From contig NZ_CP007055.1 in the NCBI RefSeq assembly GCF_000517625.1, forward strand, positions 1,984,001 to 2,048,000: a stretch of DNA of 64,000 nt, in the 5' to 3' direction. Shown in pieces: positions 18,965 through 29,597 of this stretch (its first letter is position 1; each line of letters starts with the position of its first letter). The notes under the pieces were generated by a model. The model made no database searches and had not been told where the DNA came from. It saw nothing but the letters and a program-made list of their open reading frames with translations. Both the position numbers and the translations under genes were made by a program. The stretch is from Halostagnicola larsenii XH-48 (GTDB lineage Archaea; Halobacteriota; Halobacteria; Halobacteriales; Natrialbaceae).

Positions 18965-20773
18965 CTACTGTGAGACCGACAATCGGTCCGTTTTGCCGTC
19001 AGCCGACTCAGAGTTCGGGCGACTCGAGTCATCAGATTGCTGGACCGCAGCGATGAGCGTCAACAGGAAATACTGCTGCGTGGCGGTGTACTGTCCGCTC
19101 GACCACGTCACCCGCTGGACCGCCTCACTCGAGAAGTGCTCTTGAAAGTCGGACGGATCGCTCGTCGCCTCCGCGAGGGCCATCGGCGGGCTGTCGGCAC
19201 CCCCTTCTCCCTGTCCGAGAAGTCCGAAGACGCGGTCTTTGAGGCCGGGATGTTCGGAGAGCCACTCGTAGCCAAAGCGCTTGACGCGATAGGTGAGCGA
19301 ATCGATCGGCGCCCCGAAATCGACGTAGTCGATCTCGAGGGTCGCCGGCGAGAGCTGGGCCAGAAACTCCTGATAGAGCTTCGTTCCGTCCTTTTGGGCC
19401 GGCGGGCACGCCATCGCCTCCGCGAAGAAGGCGAGCGCGTAAAACGGCGTCGTCGACCACGTGTAGTACCGCGTGCGGTCCTCGCCGTGGTTGAGCCAGT
19501 TGATGCCGCGCTCTCGGACGAGGAAGTGGACGTACCGTCCTTCGAGCGTCGATTCGGGGTAGGAAAGCAACCGATTCTTGACCGAGCTAACAAGCCGCGC
19601 TAGCTCGACGTCGACGATGTCGGCGACCTCCTCGAGCGAGAAGACCTGTTGTCCGTCGATGACCAGTTCGACGAGTTCGTCCATCGAGTCGACGTCTTTC
19701 GACGGGGTAAGATCCGGGATGGCCTTGTCGCCGCCGTCGCCGGTAACGAAGGTGGCGTTCGGATGGTCCGTAGCGACCTGCTCGGCGAAATTGAGGCCGA
19801 GTGACATCCCGAGGTTGTTCATCCCCTGGCTCATCTCAAGAAGGAGTTCCCGGTGGCGGTCGGTTCTGTCCGCAACGTAGGATTGCCACGGAACGTCGAG
19901 TGCGTTCGCGACCTGTCTCGCGACATCGACTTCGGCGGCGTTACTGCCGTTCGGCCGCGCCGACGTCGCCGCCAACAGGTCACCCTCGGCGTGGGTGTAG
20001 CCGGCGATGACCGCTCGCGAATCCAGGCCGCCGCTTAACGAGACGACCGTCTCGCCGGTGACGCTCGCCCGGTTCTGACAGGCCTCGACGAATCGATCAC
20101 GAAGCCGCCGGGCGTTTTCTTCGACGGATCGGTGCTCGTTCGCGTGGGCATCGAACTGGAACTCGTGAGTCGAGTCGACGGTGTTCGACTCGAGTTCGAG
20201 GACCGACCCTGGCGGGAGTTGCTCGACATCTTCGAACAGCGTTCGCGTCCCCAGCGGATAGCCGAACAGCAGCATCTGACCGAGCGCCAACGAATCGGGC
20301 TCGAGTCCGTCGCCCGCCTGCTGGGCCAGTTCGCGAACGACCTTGAGTTCGCGGGTGAGTATCGTTGTCTCCCCGATAGTCGCTCGATAGGTCGGCAGCC
20401 GTCCGAACGCGTCGTTTACCGCCCACGTCGTGCCGTCGTCCTGATCGACAACCAAAAGCAGAAAGTCCCCATCCCGTTCGCCGACCCACTCCGAGAGTTC
20501 GTCGTTACGTTCCTCGGCGACGAGCGTGGCCGCCTCCGTCACCGCTTCCTCGACGGTTTCGGTGCCATAGAGGTGCCCCTCGAGAACGATCGTGTACTCC
20601 TCGAGTTCGAAGACTTCGATCGGGTACTCGTCGTACCCCGAATAGGCGACGACCCCGTCGTCGCCATCGATCACGTAGTGGCTGTCGTACCGATCGGTAA
20701 AACAGACGGATCGAAGCGCGTCGTCGACTGCCTCGCGGTCGAACTGATCGTCGGCGACGGTGATTCCTGGCAT
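18965..20773 (-). CDS. asparagine-synthase-like amidotransferase lacking the catalytic N-terminal cysteine
   Basis: 602 residues. The N-terminal ~190 residues look like the class II glutaminase fold (VNDAFGRLPTYRATIGETTI is the NDxxGxxPLYY-like strand), but the protein starts MPGITVADD, so the Cys2 nucleophile of true glutamine amidotransferases is missing. The C-terminal synthetase domain keeps the PP-loop (TVVSLSGGLDSRAVIAGYTH) and the second ATP-site element TFVTGDGGDKAIPD. It probably adenylates a carboxylate and uses free ammonia or another amine. Haloarchaeal paralogues often lie in cell-surface glycan loci; none is evident here. Confidence 0.82.
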   Translation of the reverse strand: MPGITVADDQFDREAVDDALRSVCFTDRYDSHYVIDGDDGVVAYSGYDEYPIEVFELEEYTIVLEGHLYGTETVEEAVTEAATLVAEERNDELSEWVGERDGDFLLLVVDQDDGTTWAVNDAFGRLPTYRATIGETTILTRELKVVRELAQQAGDGLEPDSLALGQMLLFGYPLGTRTLFEDVEQLPPGSVLELESNTVDSTHEFQFDAHANEHRSVEENARRLRDRFVEACQNRASVTGETVVSLSGGLDSRAVIAGYTHAEGDLLAATSARPNGSNAAEVDVARQVANALDVPWQSYVADRTDRHRELLLEMSQGMNNLGMSLGLNFAEQVATDHPNATFVTGDGGDKAIPDLTPSKDVDSMDELVELVIDGQQVFSLEEVADIVDVELARLVSSVKNRLLSYPESTLEGRYVHFLVRERGINWLNHGEDRTRYYTWSTTPFYALAFFAEAMACPPAQKDGTKLYQEFLAQLSPATLEIDYVDFGAPIDSLTYRVKRFGYEWLSEHPGLKDRVFGLLGQGEGGADSPPMALAEATSDPSDFQEHFSSEAVQRVTWSSGQYTATQQYFLLTLIAAVQQSDDSSRPNSESADGKTDRLSVSQ

Positions 20774-20797
20774 ACGACGTCGAAGACAGAGAATGGG

Positions 20798-20809
20798 GAT
20801 TATTATATA
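20798..20809 (-). promoter_or_regulatory. TATA box of the asparagine-synthase-like gene
   Basis: Reading on the minus strand gives an AT-only core (CTATATAATAAT) centred about 30 nt before the ATG at 20773, in a GC-rich setting. That spacing predicts transcription starting at or very near the ATG, so a leaderless mRNA is likely. Confidence 0.55.
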
Positions 20810-20829
20810 GCTGTTAAACCCGCCAGCGA

Positions 20830-21316
20830 GCGGATCCGCTAAAGTGTGCCGTAGGGACCGCGATCTCGACAGATGGGTGAAAAACGTTCATCGAGTTGCG
20901 TTGATCGAACCGTTCGACCCCACCGTCACGTCAGAGAGAAAGAATTAAGCGATCGCCGGCGGGTATCTTACGTGGGGCGAACGCCCTGCTTCCGGCGAAA
21001 CAAACCACAGCCCGAACGGCCATCGCTGAAGGCTCCCGGCGAAGGCACACGACGCGTGAACGGACGTTTGGATCCGGCGACCCGCAGCGCCGTTCGAGCC
21101 GAGCCCACAGCCGATAGGGGATGGCGCGTCGGACTCGTGGCCGTAAAAGCCCCCGGAAGCTACGTACGACGCCGAGACTCGGAATAACGCACCGCGCGAA
21201 AAACGGGTCGAAGAACTCGTACGGACTTTTCTACGACACAACAGACGGGCAACGAGTGGACCGGTTCGAGCCAGCTTTCCGGCTAGTTGAAGTGTGCGTA
21301 CCCCACTTTCGAGAAC
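20830..21316. other. gene-free stretch before birA
   Basis: About 490 bp without a believable gene. Readings on either strand are Arg-rich shadows with no family resemblance. A nested inverted repeat lies at about 20951-21027: outer GCGAT/ATCGC, middle GCCGG/CCGGC, inner GGGC-GAAC-GCCC. It could fold into a hairpin, but I recognise no RNA family. The last 50 bp hold the presumed birA promoter. Confidence 0.4.
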
Positions 21317-22264
21317 ATGAACGAGACGAAACGCTCGATTCTCGAGGCCCTCTCGGCGGGACCGGTCGGCGGCCCTGCTCTCGCCGACTCGCTCGGAATC
21401 TCTCGAGCGGCGGTCTGGAAGCACGTCGACGAACTGCGCGAGGCCGGGTTCGAAATCGAGGGCGGATCCGACGGCTACGTGCTCGGCGGGTCGACCGAGT
21501 ACAACGCGTTAGCCGTCGAATACGGGCTCGAGGCACCGTTTTCCGTGGAGTATCACGATTCGATTGGGAGCACGAACGACCGCGCGCGAGACCTTGCAAC
21601 TGACGGCGCTTCCGACATCGCCGTCCTCGCGGACGAACAAACGGGGGGACGAGGCCGACTCGAGCGCGCGTGGAGCGCACCCAGCGGTGGCGTCTGGGTG
21701 AGTCTCGTCTGTCGACCGGACGTGCCTCCGACGAAAGCGCCGCTTTACACCCTGGCAGCGGCGGTTGCGACGGCTCGAGCCGCCCGCGAAGCCGGCGTCG
21801 ATGCGCGGATCAAGTGGCCCAACGACGTCGTCGTCCCGCTCGAGGATGAGGAGACCGACCGACCGTATCGAAAGCTCTCGGGAATCCTGACGGAGATGGA
21901 GGGTGAAACCGACCGCGTCGACTGGCTCGTCGTCGGAGTCGGCGTCAACGCGAACATCGATGCGGCCGAACTGCCCCCCGAAGCGACCAGCGTTCGCGAG
22001 GAAGCGGGCGACGTCGACCGTCGCGTCTTCGTCCAGCGGCTGATAGAGGAGTTCGACGCCCAGCGAAACGCCCTCGAGTCGGTCGTCGAGGCGTGGCGGG
22101 AACTCGCGCTGACGATCGGAAAACACGTGCGAGTCGATAGCGCCGGCGGAGCGGTCGTCGGCACGGCCGTCGATATCAGCGACACCGGAGCGCTACTCGT
22201 CGAAACGGCCGACGGCAGACAAATGGTATCCGCGGGGGACTGCGAACACCTCCGGCGGACGTGA
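21317..22264 (+). CDS. birA: biotin operon repressor / biotin-[acetyl-CoA-carboxylase] ligase
   Basis: 315 residues from MNETKRSILEALSAGPVGGP. N-terminal winged HTH (ADSLGISRAAVWKHVDELRE), then the ligase domain: DSIGSTNDRARDLA, the biotinyl-AMP loop ADEQTGGRGRLERAWSAPSG, GGVWVSLVCRP and IKWPNDVVV. The small C-terminal beta barrel (GKHVRVDSAGGAVVGTAVDI) is present. It attaches biotin to carboxylases and, with the HTH intact, probably also regulates transcription. An upstream in-frame start at 21287 would add ten residues unlike the family. Confidence 0.93.
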   Translation: MNETKRSILEALSAGPVGGPALADSLGISRAAVWKHVDELREAGFEIEGGSDGYVLGGSTEYNALAVEYGLEAPFSVEYHDSIGSTNDRARDLATDGASDIAVLADEQTGGRGRLERAWSAPSGGVWVSLVCRPDVPPTKAPLYTLAAAVATARAAREAGVDARIKWPNDVVVPLEDEETDRPYRKLSGILTEMEGETDRVDWLVVGVGVNANIDAAELPPEATSVREEAGDVDRRVFVQRLIEEFDAQRNALESVVEAWRELALTIGKHVRVDSAGGAVVGTAVDISDTGALLVETADGRQMVSAGDCEHLRRT

Positions 22265-22327
22265 ACACCGCTAGGAACGGACCTGAAATTTCGACGGACA
22301 CAACAGACGCCTTCACATATCCAGTAG

Positions 22328-24346
<2,019 letters not shown>

Positions 24347-24362
24347 AGAGTAGGCAAGACAC

Positions 24363-26864
24363 ATGAGCTCAGACGTACCCGAACCCACGGATGTAGAGGC
24401 TCGGACGGTCGAAACCGTCCGCATCGAAGACGAGATGGAACAGAGCTACATCGACTACGCGATGAGCGTCATCGCGGGTCGTGCCCTCCCCGACGCCCGC
24501 GACGGGCTCAAGCCCGTCCACCGACGCATCCTGTACGCGATGCACGAACTGGGCGTCACCAGCGGCTCGAGCCACCGGAAGTCGTCCTCGATCGTCGGCG
24601 AAACGATGGGTGACTATCACCCACACGGCGACAGCGCGATTTACGACACACTCGTCCGAATGGCACAGGACTTCTCGATGCGCTATCCCCTCGTCGACGG
24701 CCAGGGGAACTTCGGGTCGATGGACGGCGATCCGGCCGCAGCGCCCCGATACACTGAGGCACGGATGTCCGCGCTCTCCGAGGAGCTACTCGAGGACATC
24801 GACAAGGACACCGTCGACTTCCAGTCGAACTACGACGACCGACTCGAGGAACCGACCGTGCTTCCCTCCTCGTTCCCGAACCTGCTCGTCAACGGCTCCT
24901 CGGGCATCGCGGTCGGGATGTCGACGAACATTCCACCGCACAACCTCGGCGAGGTGATCGACGCGACGATCGAACTCATCGACAACCCCGATTCGACCGT
25001 CGAGGACCTGATGGAACACGTCAAGGGACCCGACTTCCCGACCGGCGCGAACATCGTCGGCCGCGACGCCATCTACTCGGCCTACGCAACCGGACGCGGC
25101 CGACTCCGGGTTCGGGCCGAGTTCGAGGTCGAGGAGTGGAAAACCGATCGGGAACGCATCGTCATCACGGAGCTTCCCTACCAGGCGAACAAGGCACGAA
25201 TCGTCGAGCGAATCGCCGAAGACGTCAACGAGGGCGAAATCGAGGGGATTTCGGACCTGCGAGACGAGTCCGACCGAAACGGCGTTCGGGTCGTCATCGA
25301 CCTCAAACGCGGCGCAAACAGCGACGTCGTCAAGAACAAACTGCTCGAGAATCACTTAGAGCGGACTTTCGGCGTCATCAACCTCGCACTGGTCGACGGC
25401 CAACCGCGGGTCCTCTCGCTCAAAGAGACCCTAGAGGAGTACGTCTCCCACCGCAGGGAGGTCGTCCGCCGGCGCAGTGAGTACGACCTCGAAGAGGCCG
25501 AGGATCGCGCCCACATTCTCGAGGGACGGTTGAAGGCCCTCGAGAACGTCGAGGACGTCGTCGAACTCATTCGCAATTCCGAGGACCGCTCGGCGGCGAA
25601 ATCCGGGCTCGCATCCGAGTTCGACTTCTCCGAGTCGCAGGCAGAACACATCGTCCGGATGCAACTGGGCAGCCTCACATCGATGGAATCCGCGGAGATC
25701 GAAGACGAGTACGAGGAGGTCCAAGCGGAGATCGACCGCCTGACCGCGATTCTCGAGAGCGAGTCGAAACTGCTGACCGTCATCAAAGACGAACTTCGGG
25801 AGATCAAAGACGAGTACGACGACGACCGCCGAACCTCGATCATCGAGGATCAGGGGACGGTCACCCACGAGGACCTCATTCCGGAAGAAGACGTCGTCGT
25901 CGTCATGACCGAAGACGACTACGTCAAACGGATGCCGATCGACGCCTTCGACCCCCAGGGTAGAGGCGGCAAAGGGATCATCGGCGCGGACGTCAAAGAG
26001 GGCGACCGCGTGTCGGCGGTGTTCCAGGCGAACACCCACGACTACCTGCTTTGCTTTACGAACCACGGGCAGGTCTATCAACTGAAAACCTACGAGATTC
26101 CCGAGATGGGCCGGACGGCACGCGGCAAATCCGCCGTCAACATCCTCGATCTCGACGACGGCGAGGAGATCACGGCGGTCGTCGACACCGACTCGTTCGA
26201 GGACGACGAGTGCGTGACGATGGTGACGAAAAACGGCTACGTCAAACGCACGGCCGGCGAGGAGTTCGACAACATCCTCACGACGGGCATCATCGCGGCG
26301 AGCCTCGAGGAGAGCGACGAACTCGTCGACGTCGAGGTGACAGACGGCACGACCGATCTCGTGATCGCGACCGAACGGGGGATGACCATCCGGTTCGACG
26401 AGAACGAGGTGCGCGAGATGGGACGCAACGCCCGCGGGGTCAACGGGATCAAACTCCAGGGCGACGGCGACGACCGCGACGCTGTGGCCGGACTCGTCGC
26501 GATGGATCAGGACGACGACCGTTCGCTGTTGACCGTCACCCAGAACGGCTACGGGAAACGGACGCTGCTCTCTGAGTACAGCAAACAGTCACGCTACGGC
26601 AAGGGGCTAATCGACATCAAAACCAACGAGCGAAACGGTCCCGTTACGGCCGTCAAAGCCGTCACCGAAGACGACCACCTCGTCGCGATGAGCGAACGCG
26701 GACAGATCATGCGGACTCGAGCAGGCGAGATTTCGACGGTCGGGCGCAACACAATGGGCGTGACCATCATGGACGTAGAAGCCGACGACGCCGTCGCGAG
26801 CGTCGACGTCATCCCGGCGGTCGCCGCAGGTGATGTGAGCGAGTCGGACGAATCGTCCGAATAG
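24363..26864 (+). CDS. gyrA: DNA gyrase subunit A
   Basis: 833 residues. The breakage-reunion domain begins [20 protein letters not shown]. The quinolone-resistance region [20 protein letters not shown] is followed by the DNA-cleaving Tyr in [11 protein letters not shown]. The C-terminal beta-pinwheel has repeated blades, and the GyrA box is recognisable in [12 protein letters not shown]. With gyrB it forms A2B2 and introduces negative supercoils. Co-transcribed with gyrB. Confidence 0.97.
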   Translation: MSSDVPEPTDVEARTVETVRIEDEMEQSYIDYAMSVIAGRALPDARDGLKPVHRRILYAMHELGVTSGSSHRKSSSIVGETMGDYHPHGDSAIYDTLVRMAQDFSMRYPLVDGQGNFGSMDGDPAAAPRYTEARMSALSEELLEDIDKDTVDFQSNYDDRLEEPTVLPSSFPNLLVNGSSGIAVGMSTNIPPHNLGEVIDATIELIDNPDSTVEDLMEHVKGPDFPTGANIVGRDAIYSAYATGRGRLRVRAEFEVEEWKTDRERIVITELPYQANKARIVERIAEDVNEGEIEGISDLRDESDRNGVRVVIDLKRGANSDVVKNKLLENHLERTFGVINLALVDGQPRVLSLKETLEEYVSHRREVVRRRSEYDLEEAEDRAHILEGRLKALENVEDVVELIRNSEDRSAAKSGLASEFDFSESQAEHIVRMQLGSLTSMESAEIEDEYEEVQAEIDRLTAILESESKLLTVIKDELREIKDEYDDDRRTSIIEDQGTVTHEDLIPEEDVVVVMTEDDYVKRMPIDAFDPQGRGGKGIIGADVKEGDRVSAVFQANTHDYLLCFTNHGQVYQLKTYEIPEMGRTARGKSAVNILDLDDGEEITAVVDTDSFEDDECVTMVTKNGYVKRTAGEEFDNILTTGIIAASLEESDELVDVEVTDGTTDLVIATERGMTIRFDENEVREMGRNARGVNGIKLQGDGDDRDAVAGLVAMDQDDDRSLLTVTQNGYGKRTLLSEYSKQSRYGKGLIDIKTNERNGPVTAVKAVTEDDHLVAMSERGQIMRTRAGEISTVGRNTMGVTIMDVEADDAVASVDVIPAVAAGDVSESDESSE

Positions 26865-26960
26865 GCTGTTTTTCGATCTTCAGACGGGCTTTTCGGATCG
26901 AATTTCGTGGCACTGCTGATCGAAGACAATTACCAGGGAAACAGAAAATACCAGCGGCAG

Positions 26961-27494
26961 TTAGTGGGCGGCTTCTTCGGACGGTGCGACCATCTCGTCG
27001 ATTCGAAGGATCAGAATGTTGTTCGTATCGTCCTTGCCGTCGACGGTGCCTTCGATGAGGAGTTTCGAGAGCGGCGTCGGGCCGACGACGACCGAATCGT
27101 CCTCGTTAATGTCGCCGATCGCGCCCTGAACGTGAATCTCTGCGCGGCAGAGTTCGGGGTGGTGGACGCTCGAGAGGTCGATCTCTTCGATGATTACGTC
27201 GGTTACGGGTTCGCCTTCGTGCTCAAGTGGGACGGACGCGGGGTCGTCCATCTGCTGAATCTCGAGGGCTTCGTAGGCTGCTGCGGTCGGTTTGTATCCG
27301 CCTTTCGGACCGGGTACACCCTCGACGAGCTGGAGGGCTTTGAGACTCTGCATCTGGTTGCGAATCGTGCCCGGGTTTCGGTCGACCTGTTCTGCGATAT
27401 CTTCGCCTTTGATCGCGTCGTCAGTTTCGTTGTGTAGATTCGTCAGGGCGCGAAGTATTTTCTTCTGGCTCGGAGTGAGTTCGATTGATGACAT
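26961..27494 (-). CDS. winged-HTH transcriptional regulator, haloarchaeal Rrf2/MarR-like
   Basis: 177 residues from MSSIELTPSQKKILRALTNL. Winged helix in residues 1-85 (AIKGEDIAEQVDRNPGTIRN, then LVEGVPGPKGGYKPTAAAYE). The C-terminal 90 residues form a separate beta-rich, probably regulatory domain (EVTDVIIEEIDLSSVHHPEL-like; CRAEIHVQGAIGDINEDDSV). No metal ligand or cofactor pattern stands out. The shorter start is chosen because it follows a TATA-like box by about 28 nt. Regulon unknown. Confidence 0.75.
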   Translation of the reverse strand: MSSIELTPSQKKILRALTNLHNETDDAIKGEDIAEQVDRNPGTIRNQMQSLKALQLVEGVPGPKGGYKPTAAAYEALEIQQMDDPASVPLEHEGEPVTDVIIEEIDLSSVHHPELCRAEIHVQGAIGDINEDDSVVVGPTPLSKLLIEGTVDGKDDTNNILILRIDEMVAPSEEAAH

Positions 27495-27518
27495 ATGGAA
27501 TCCTACGTAATTGATTTC

Positions 27519-27525
27519 CTTAAAC
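27519..27525 (-). promoter_or_regulatory. TATA box of the wHTH regulator gene
   Basis: On the minus strand TTTAAGG lies about 28 nt before the ATG at 27494. The spacing fits a leaderless transcript and supports that start over longer upstream readings. Confidence 0.45.
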
Positions 27526-27814
27526 CCGGCGGGTGAGCCCGGTGTTCTTTTCCATTCTTTTGTTGTTCCCGTGAGTAGTAAGGCGTTTCCTTTCTTTGAA
27601 AGCTGAATTCGGCGTTCGGAGAGAGGAAACTGTCGCGTGGCGGACCAAATCGACCGGGACACCATCCACGGGCAACGGCTTTCGAATGATTAGGTTGTGC
27701 TAATTACTGTGTTTGGGTGACCAATCTCGCTATGTAAGGAGCACGCCACAGATCGAGAGAATCCTCGAGGTTGAATACGAGCCCACCGTCAAGACCGGTG
27801 CGCCAAACCAGCGC

Positions 27815-28495
27815 TTACGACTCGAGTCCGGGAAGGGGGGCAACGCGAACGTGGTGAGCGACGCCCTCGGGCAGCGACACCGTCTCATCGTGATCCTCGG
27901 CGCATGCAGTTACCATCCCGAAGGGAGCGACCTCGAGAATCTCGAGTTCGACGCCGGGTTCGACGCCGTGATCGGCGAGGTACGAGAGGATTTCGGGGTC
28001 CCGATCGGCGACTTCCTCGACGACGACGACGTCGCCTCGTTCGAACTCGGTGACCGAGTCACCGTCGGGCTCTGCAGGGGGCTCTAAGTCCGCACCGGGG
28101 ATCGGCGAGCCGTGTGGATCGACGTCCGGCTCGTCGAGGGCGGCAGCGACTCGACGCTCGAACGCCTCGCTAATGTGGTGTTCGAGCCGATCCGCCTCCG
28201 CGTGGACTTCCGACCAGTCGTAATCGAGGTGTTCTGTCAGATACGACTCGAGGAGTCTGTGATGACGGACGACCTCGAGCGCGACCGTCTCGCCCTCGGC
28301 GGTCAACGTGACGCCGCGATATTTCTCCCGATCGACGAGCCCCCGATCTTCGAGTTTCTCGAGCATGCTCGTCACCGTCGGCGACGTGACGTCGAGTTCG
28401 GCCGCGATCTCGGAGGTCTTGATACGATCGTCCTGATCGCGTTGAAGCTGGTAGATGGCTTTGAGGTAATCTTCCATCACGTCGCTCAGCATCAT
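27815..28495 (-). CDS. DtxR/MntR-family metal-dependent transcriptional regulator with FeoA-like domain
   Basis: 226 residues. Winged HTH first (MEDYLKAIYQLQRDQDDRIK, TSEIAAELDVTSPTVTSMLE, then GLVDREKYRGVTLTAEGETV). The metal-sensing dimerisation domain follows, with the ligand-rich segment VVRHHRLLESYLTEHLDYDW and DRLEHHISEAFERRV. A C-terminal SH3/FeoA-like domain (about 150-226) contains GVEPGVELEILEVAPFGMVT. It represses metal-uptake genes when Fe2+ or Mn2+ is bound. The start could also be the second ATG, one codon later. Its promoter carries an inverted repeat at 28505-28518. Confidence 0.88.
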   Translation of the reverse strand: MMLSDVMEDYLKAIYQLQRDQDDRIKTSEIAAELDVTSPTVTSMLEKLEDRGLVDREKYRGVTLTAEGETVALEVVRHHRLLESYLTEHLDYDWSEVHAEADRLEHHISEAFERRVAAALDEPDVDPHGSPIPGADLEPPAEPDGDSVTEFERGDVVVVEEVADRDPEILSYLADHGVEPGVELEILEVAPFGMVTACAEDHDETVSLPEGVAHHVRVAPLPGLES

Positions 28496-28504
28496 AGTTG
28501 AAAT

Positions 28505-28518
28505 TTAGAGGCGTCTAA
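28505..28518. promoter_or_regulatory. inverted repeat, candidate autoregulatory operator of the DtxR-family gene
   Basis: TTAGA-GGCG-TCTAA is a perfect 5-4-5 inverted repeat 10 nt upstream of the regulator start, in the 92 bp divergent gap shared with the arginase gene. It resembles DtxR-family half-sites (TTAG...CTAA) but differs from the TTTAGGC-type boxes at 44958 and 46201. Confidence 0.5.
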
Positions 28519-28587
28519 CCCTAAACCTATCGACAGCCGTTCTCCGGGGATCGATACCACCAAACGACTGGCAGTAGACGACCGAGT

Positions 28588-29508
28588 ATGGACCGGACAG
28601 TTCGAATTATCGGTGCGCCGATGGACTACGGTGCGAACCGTCGAGGCGTCGACATGGGACCGTCGGCGATCAGGTACGCCGGCGTCGCCGCGGAGCTCGA
28701 GACCACCGGCCTCGAGGTGACCGACGCCGGAGATCTACAGATGCCCCGCGCGGAGGAACGAGATCCGGAAGCCAACCAGCTGAATCGCGGGAACGCGAAG
28801 TTCCTCCGGGAGATCGAAGACGTCTCGAGACGACTCGCTCGAGAGGTCGGCGAAACGATTCAGGAAGGAGTCTTTCCGCTGGTGCTCGGCGGCGATCACT
28901 CGATCGCGATCGGCTCGATGAACGGCTCGGCTCGCGACGCCGATCTGGGCGTCGTCTGGTTCGACGCGCACGCAGATCTCAACACACCTGAAACCTCACC
29001 CAGCGGGAACGTCCACGGAATGCCACTCGGTGCGGCCCTCGGACGCGGAATCTTCGGTGAGATGGACTGGGCGCACGCGCCTCGCGTCCGCGAGGAGTCA
29101 GTCGCGTACGTCGGCCTCCGGAGCATCGACGACCGGGAGCGCGAACTCATTCAACAGAGCGATATTACGTCGTTTACGATGTCAGACATCGATTCTCGCG
29201 GAATCACAACCGTTGTCGAAGAGGCTCTCGACGTCGCGACGAGTGGAACCGACGGCATCCACGTGAGCCTCGATCTGGACTGGCTCGATCCCAAAACCGC
29301 GCCCGGCGTCGGCACGCCTGTCCGTGGTGGCGTCACGTACCGCGAAGCACACTCCGCCCTTGAGGCCGTCTCGAGCCGTCACGCCGAAACTGGCGTCCTC
29401 CGGTCGATGGATGTCGTCGAAGTGAATCCGATCCTCGATGAGGCCAACGAAACGGCGACGCTCGCTGCCGAACTGAGCGCAAGCGCGTTCGGCAAGCGAA
29501 TCCTCTAA
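28588..29508 (+). CDS. rocF: arginase
   Basis: 306 residues of the ureohydrolase family. The binuclear Mn ligands are in LGGDHSIAIGS, WFDAHADLNTPETSPSGNVH and SLDLDWLDPKTAPGVGT. The segment NTPETSPSGNVHGMPL and the closing SMDVVEVNPILDEANETA are those of arginase rather than agmatinase. It hydrolyses arginine to ornithine and urea. Divergent from the DtxR-family regulator, but there is no sign that the two are functionally linked, beyond manganese dependence. Confidence 0.9.
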   Translation: MDRTVRIIGAPMDYGANRRGVDMGPSAIRYAGVAAELETTGLEVTDAGDLQMPRAEERDPEANQLNRGNAKFLREIEDVSRRLAREVGETIQEGVFPLVLGGDHSIAIGSMNGSARDADLGVVWFDAHADLNTPETSPSGNVHGMPLGAALGRGIFGEMDWAHAPRVREESVAYVGLRSIDDRERELIQQSDITSFTMSDIDSRGITTVVEEALDVATSGTDGIHVSLDLDWLDPKTAPGVGTPVRGGVTYREAHSALEAVSSRHAETGVLRSMDVVEVNPILDEANETATLAAELSASAFGKRIL

Positions 29509-29541
29509 CCGACGGTTCGCGCCATAAGTGTGTGAACTATA

Positions 29542-29559
29542 AACACAGTAGTTTGTGTT
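29542..29559. promoter_or_regulatory. inverted repeat beside the ndh TATA box
   Basis: AACACA-(6 nt)-TGTGTT lies immediately after an ACTATAAA element at 29536-29543, about 45 nt before the ndh ATG. A protein bound here would cover the promoter core, so it is a candidate operator. An 8-bp palindrome GTGTACAC follows at about 29576-29583. Confidence 0.4.
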
Positions 29560-29597
29560 CCAACACCTTTGTATCGGTGTACACACCACTGTTGGGT

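Noticed and set aside
20873-21187. 104-codon plus-strand reading before birA
   Set aside because: Arg/Pro-rich with random codon use and no domain; treated as gene-free.
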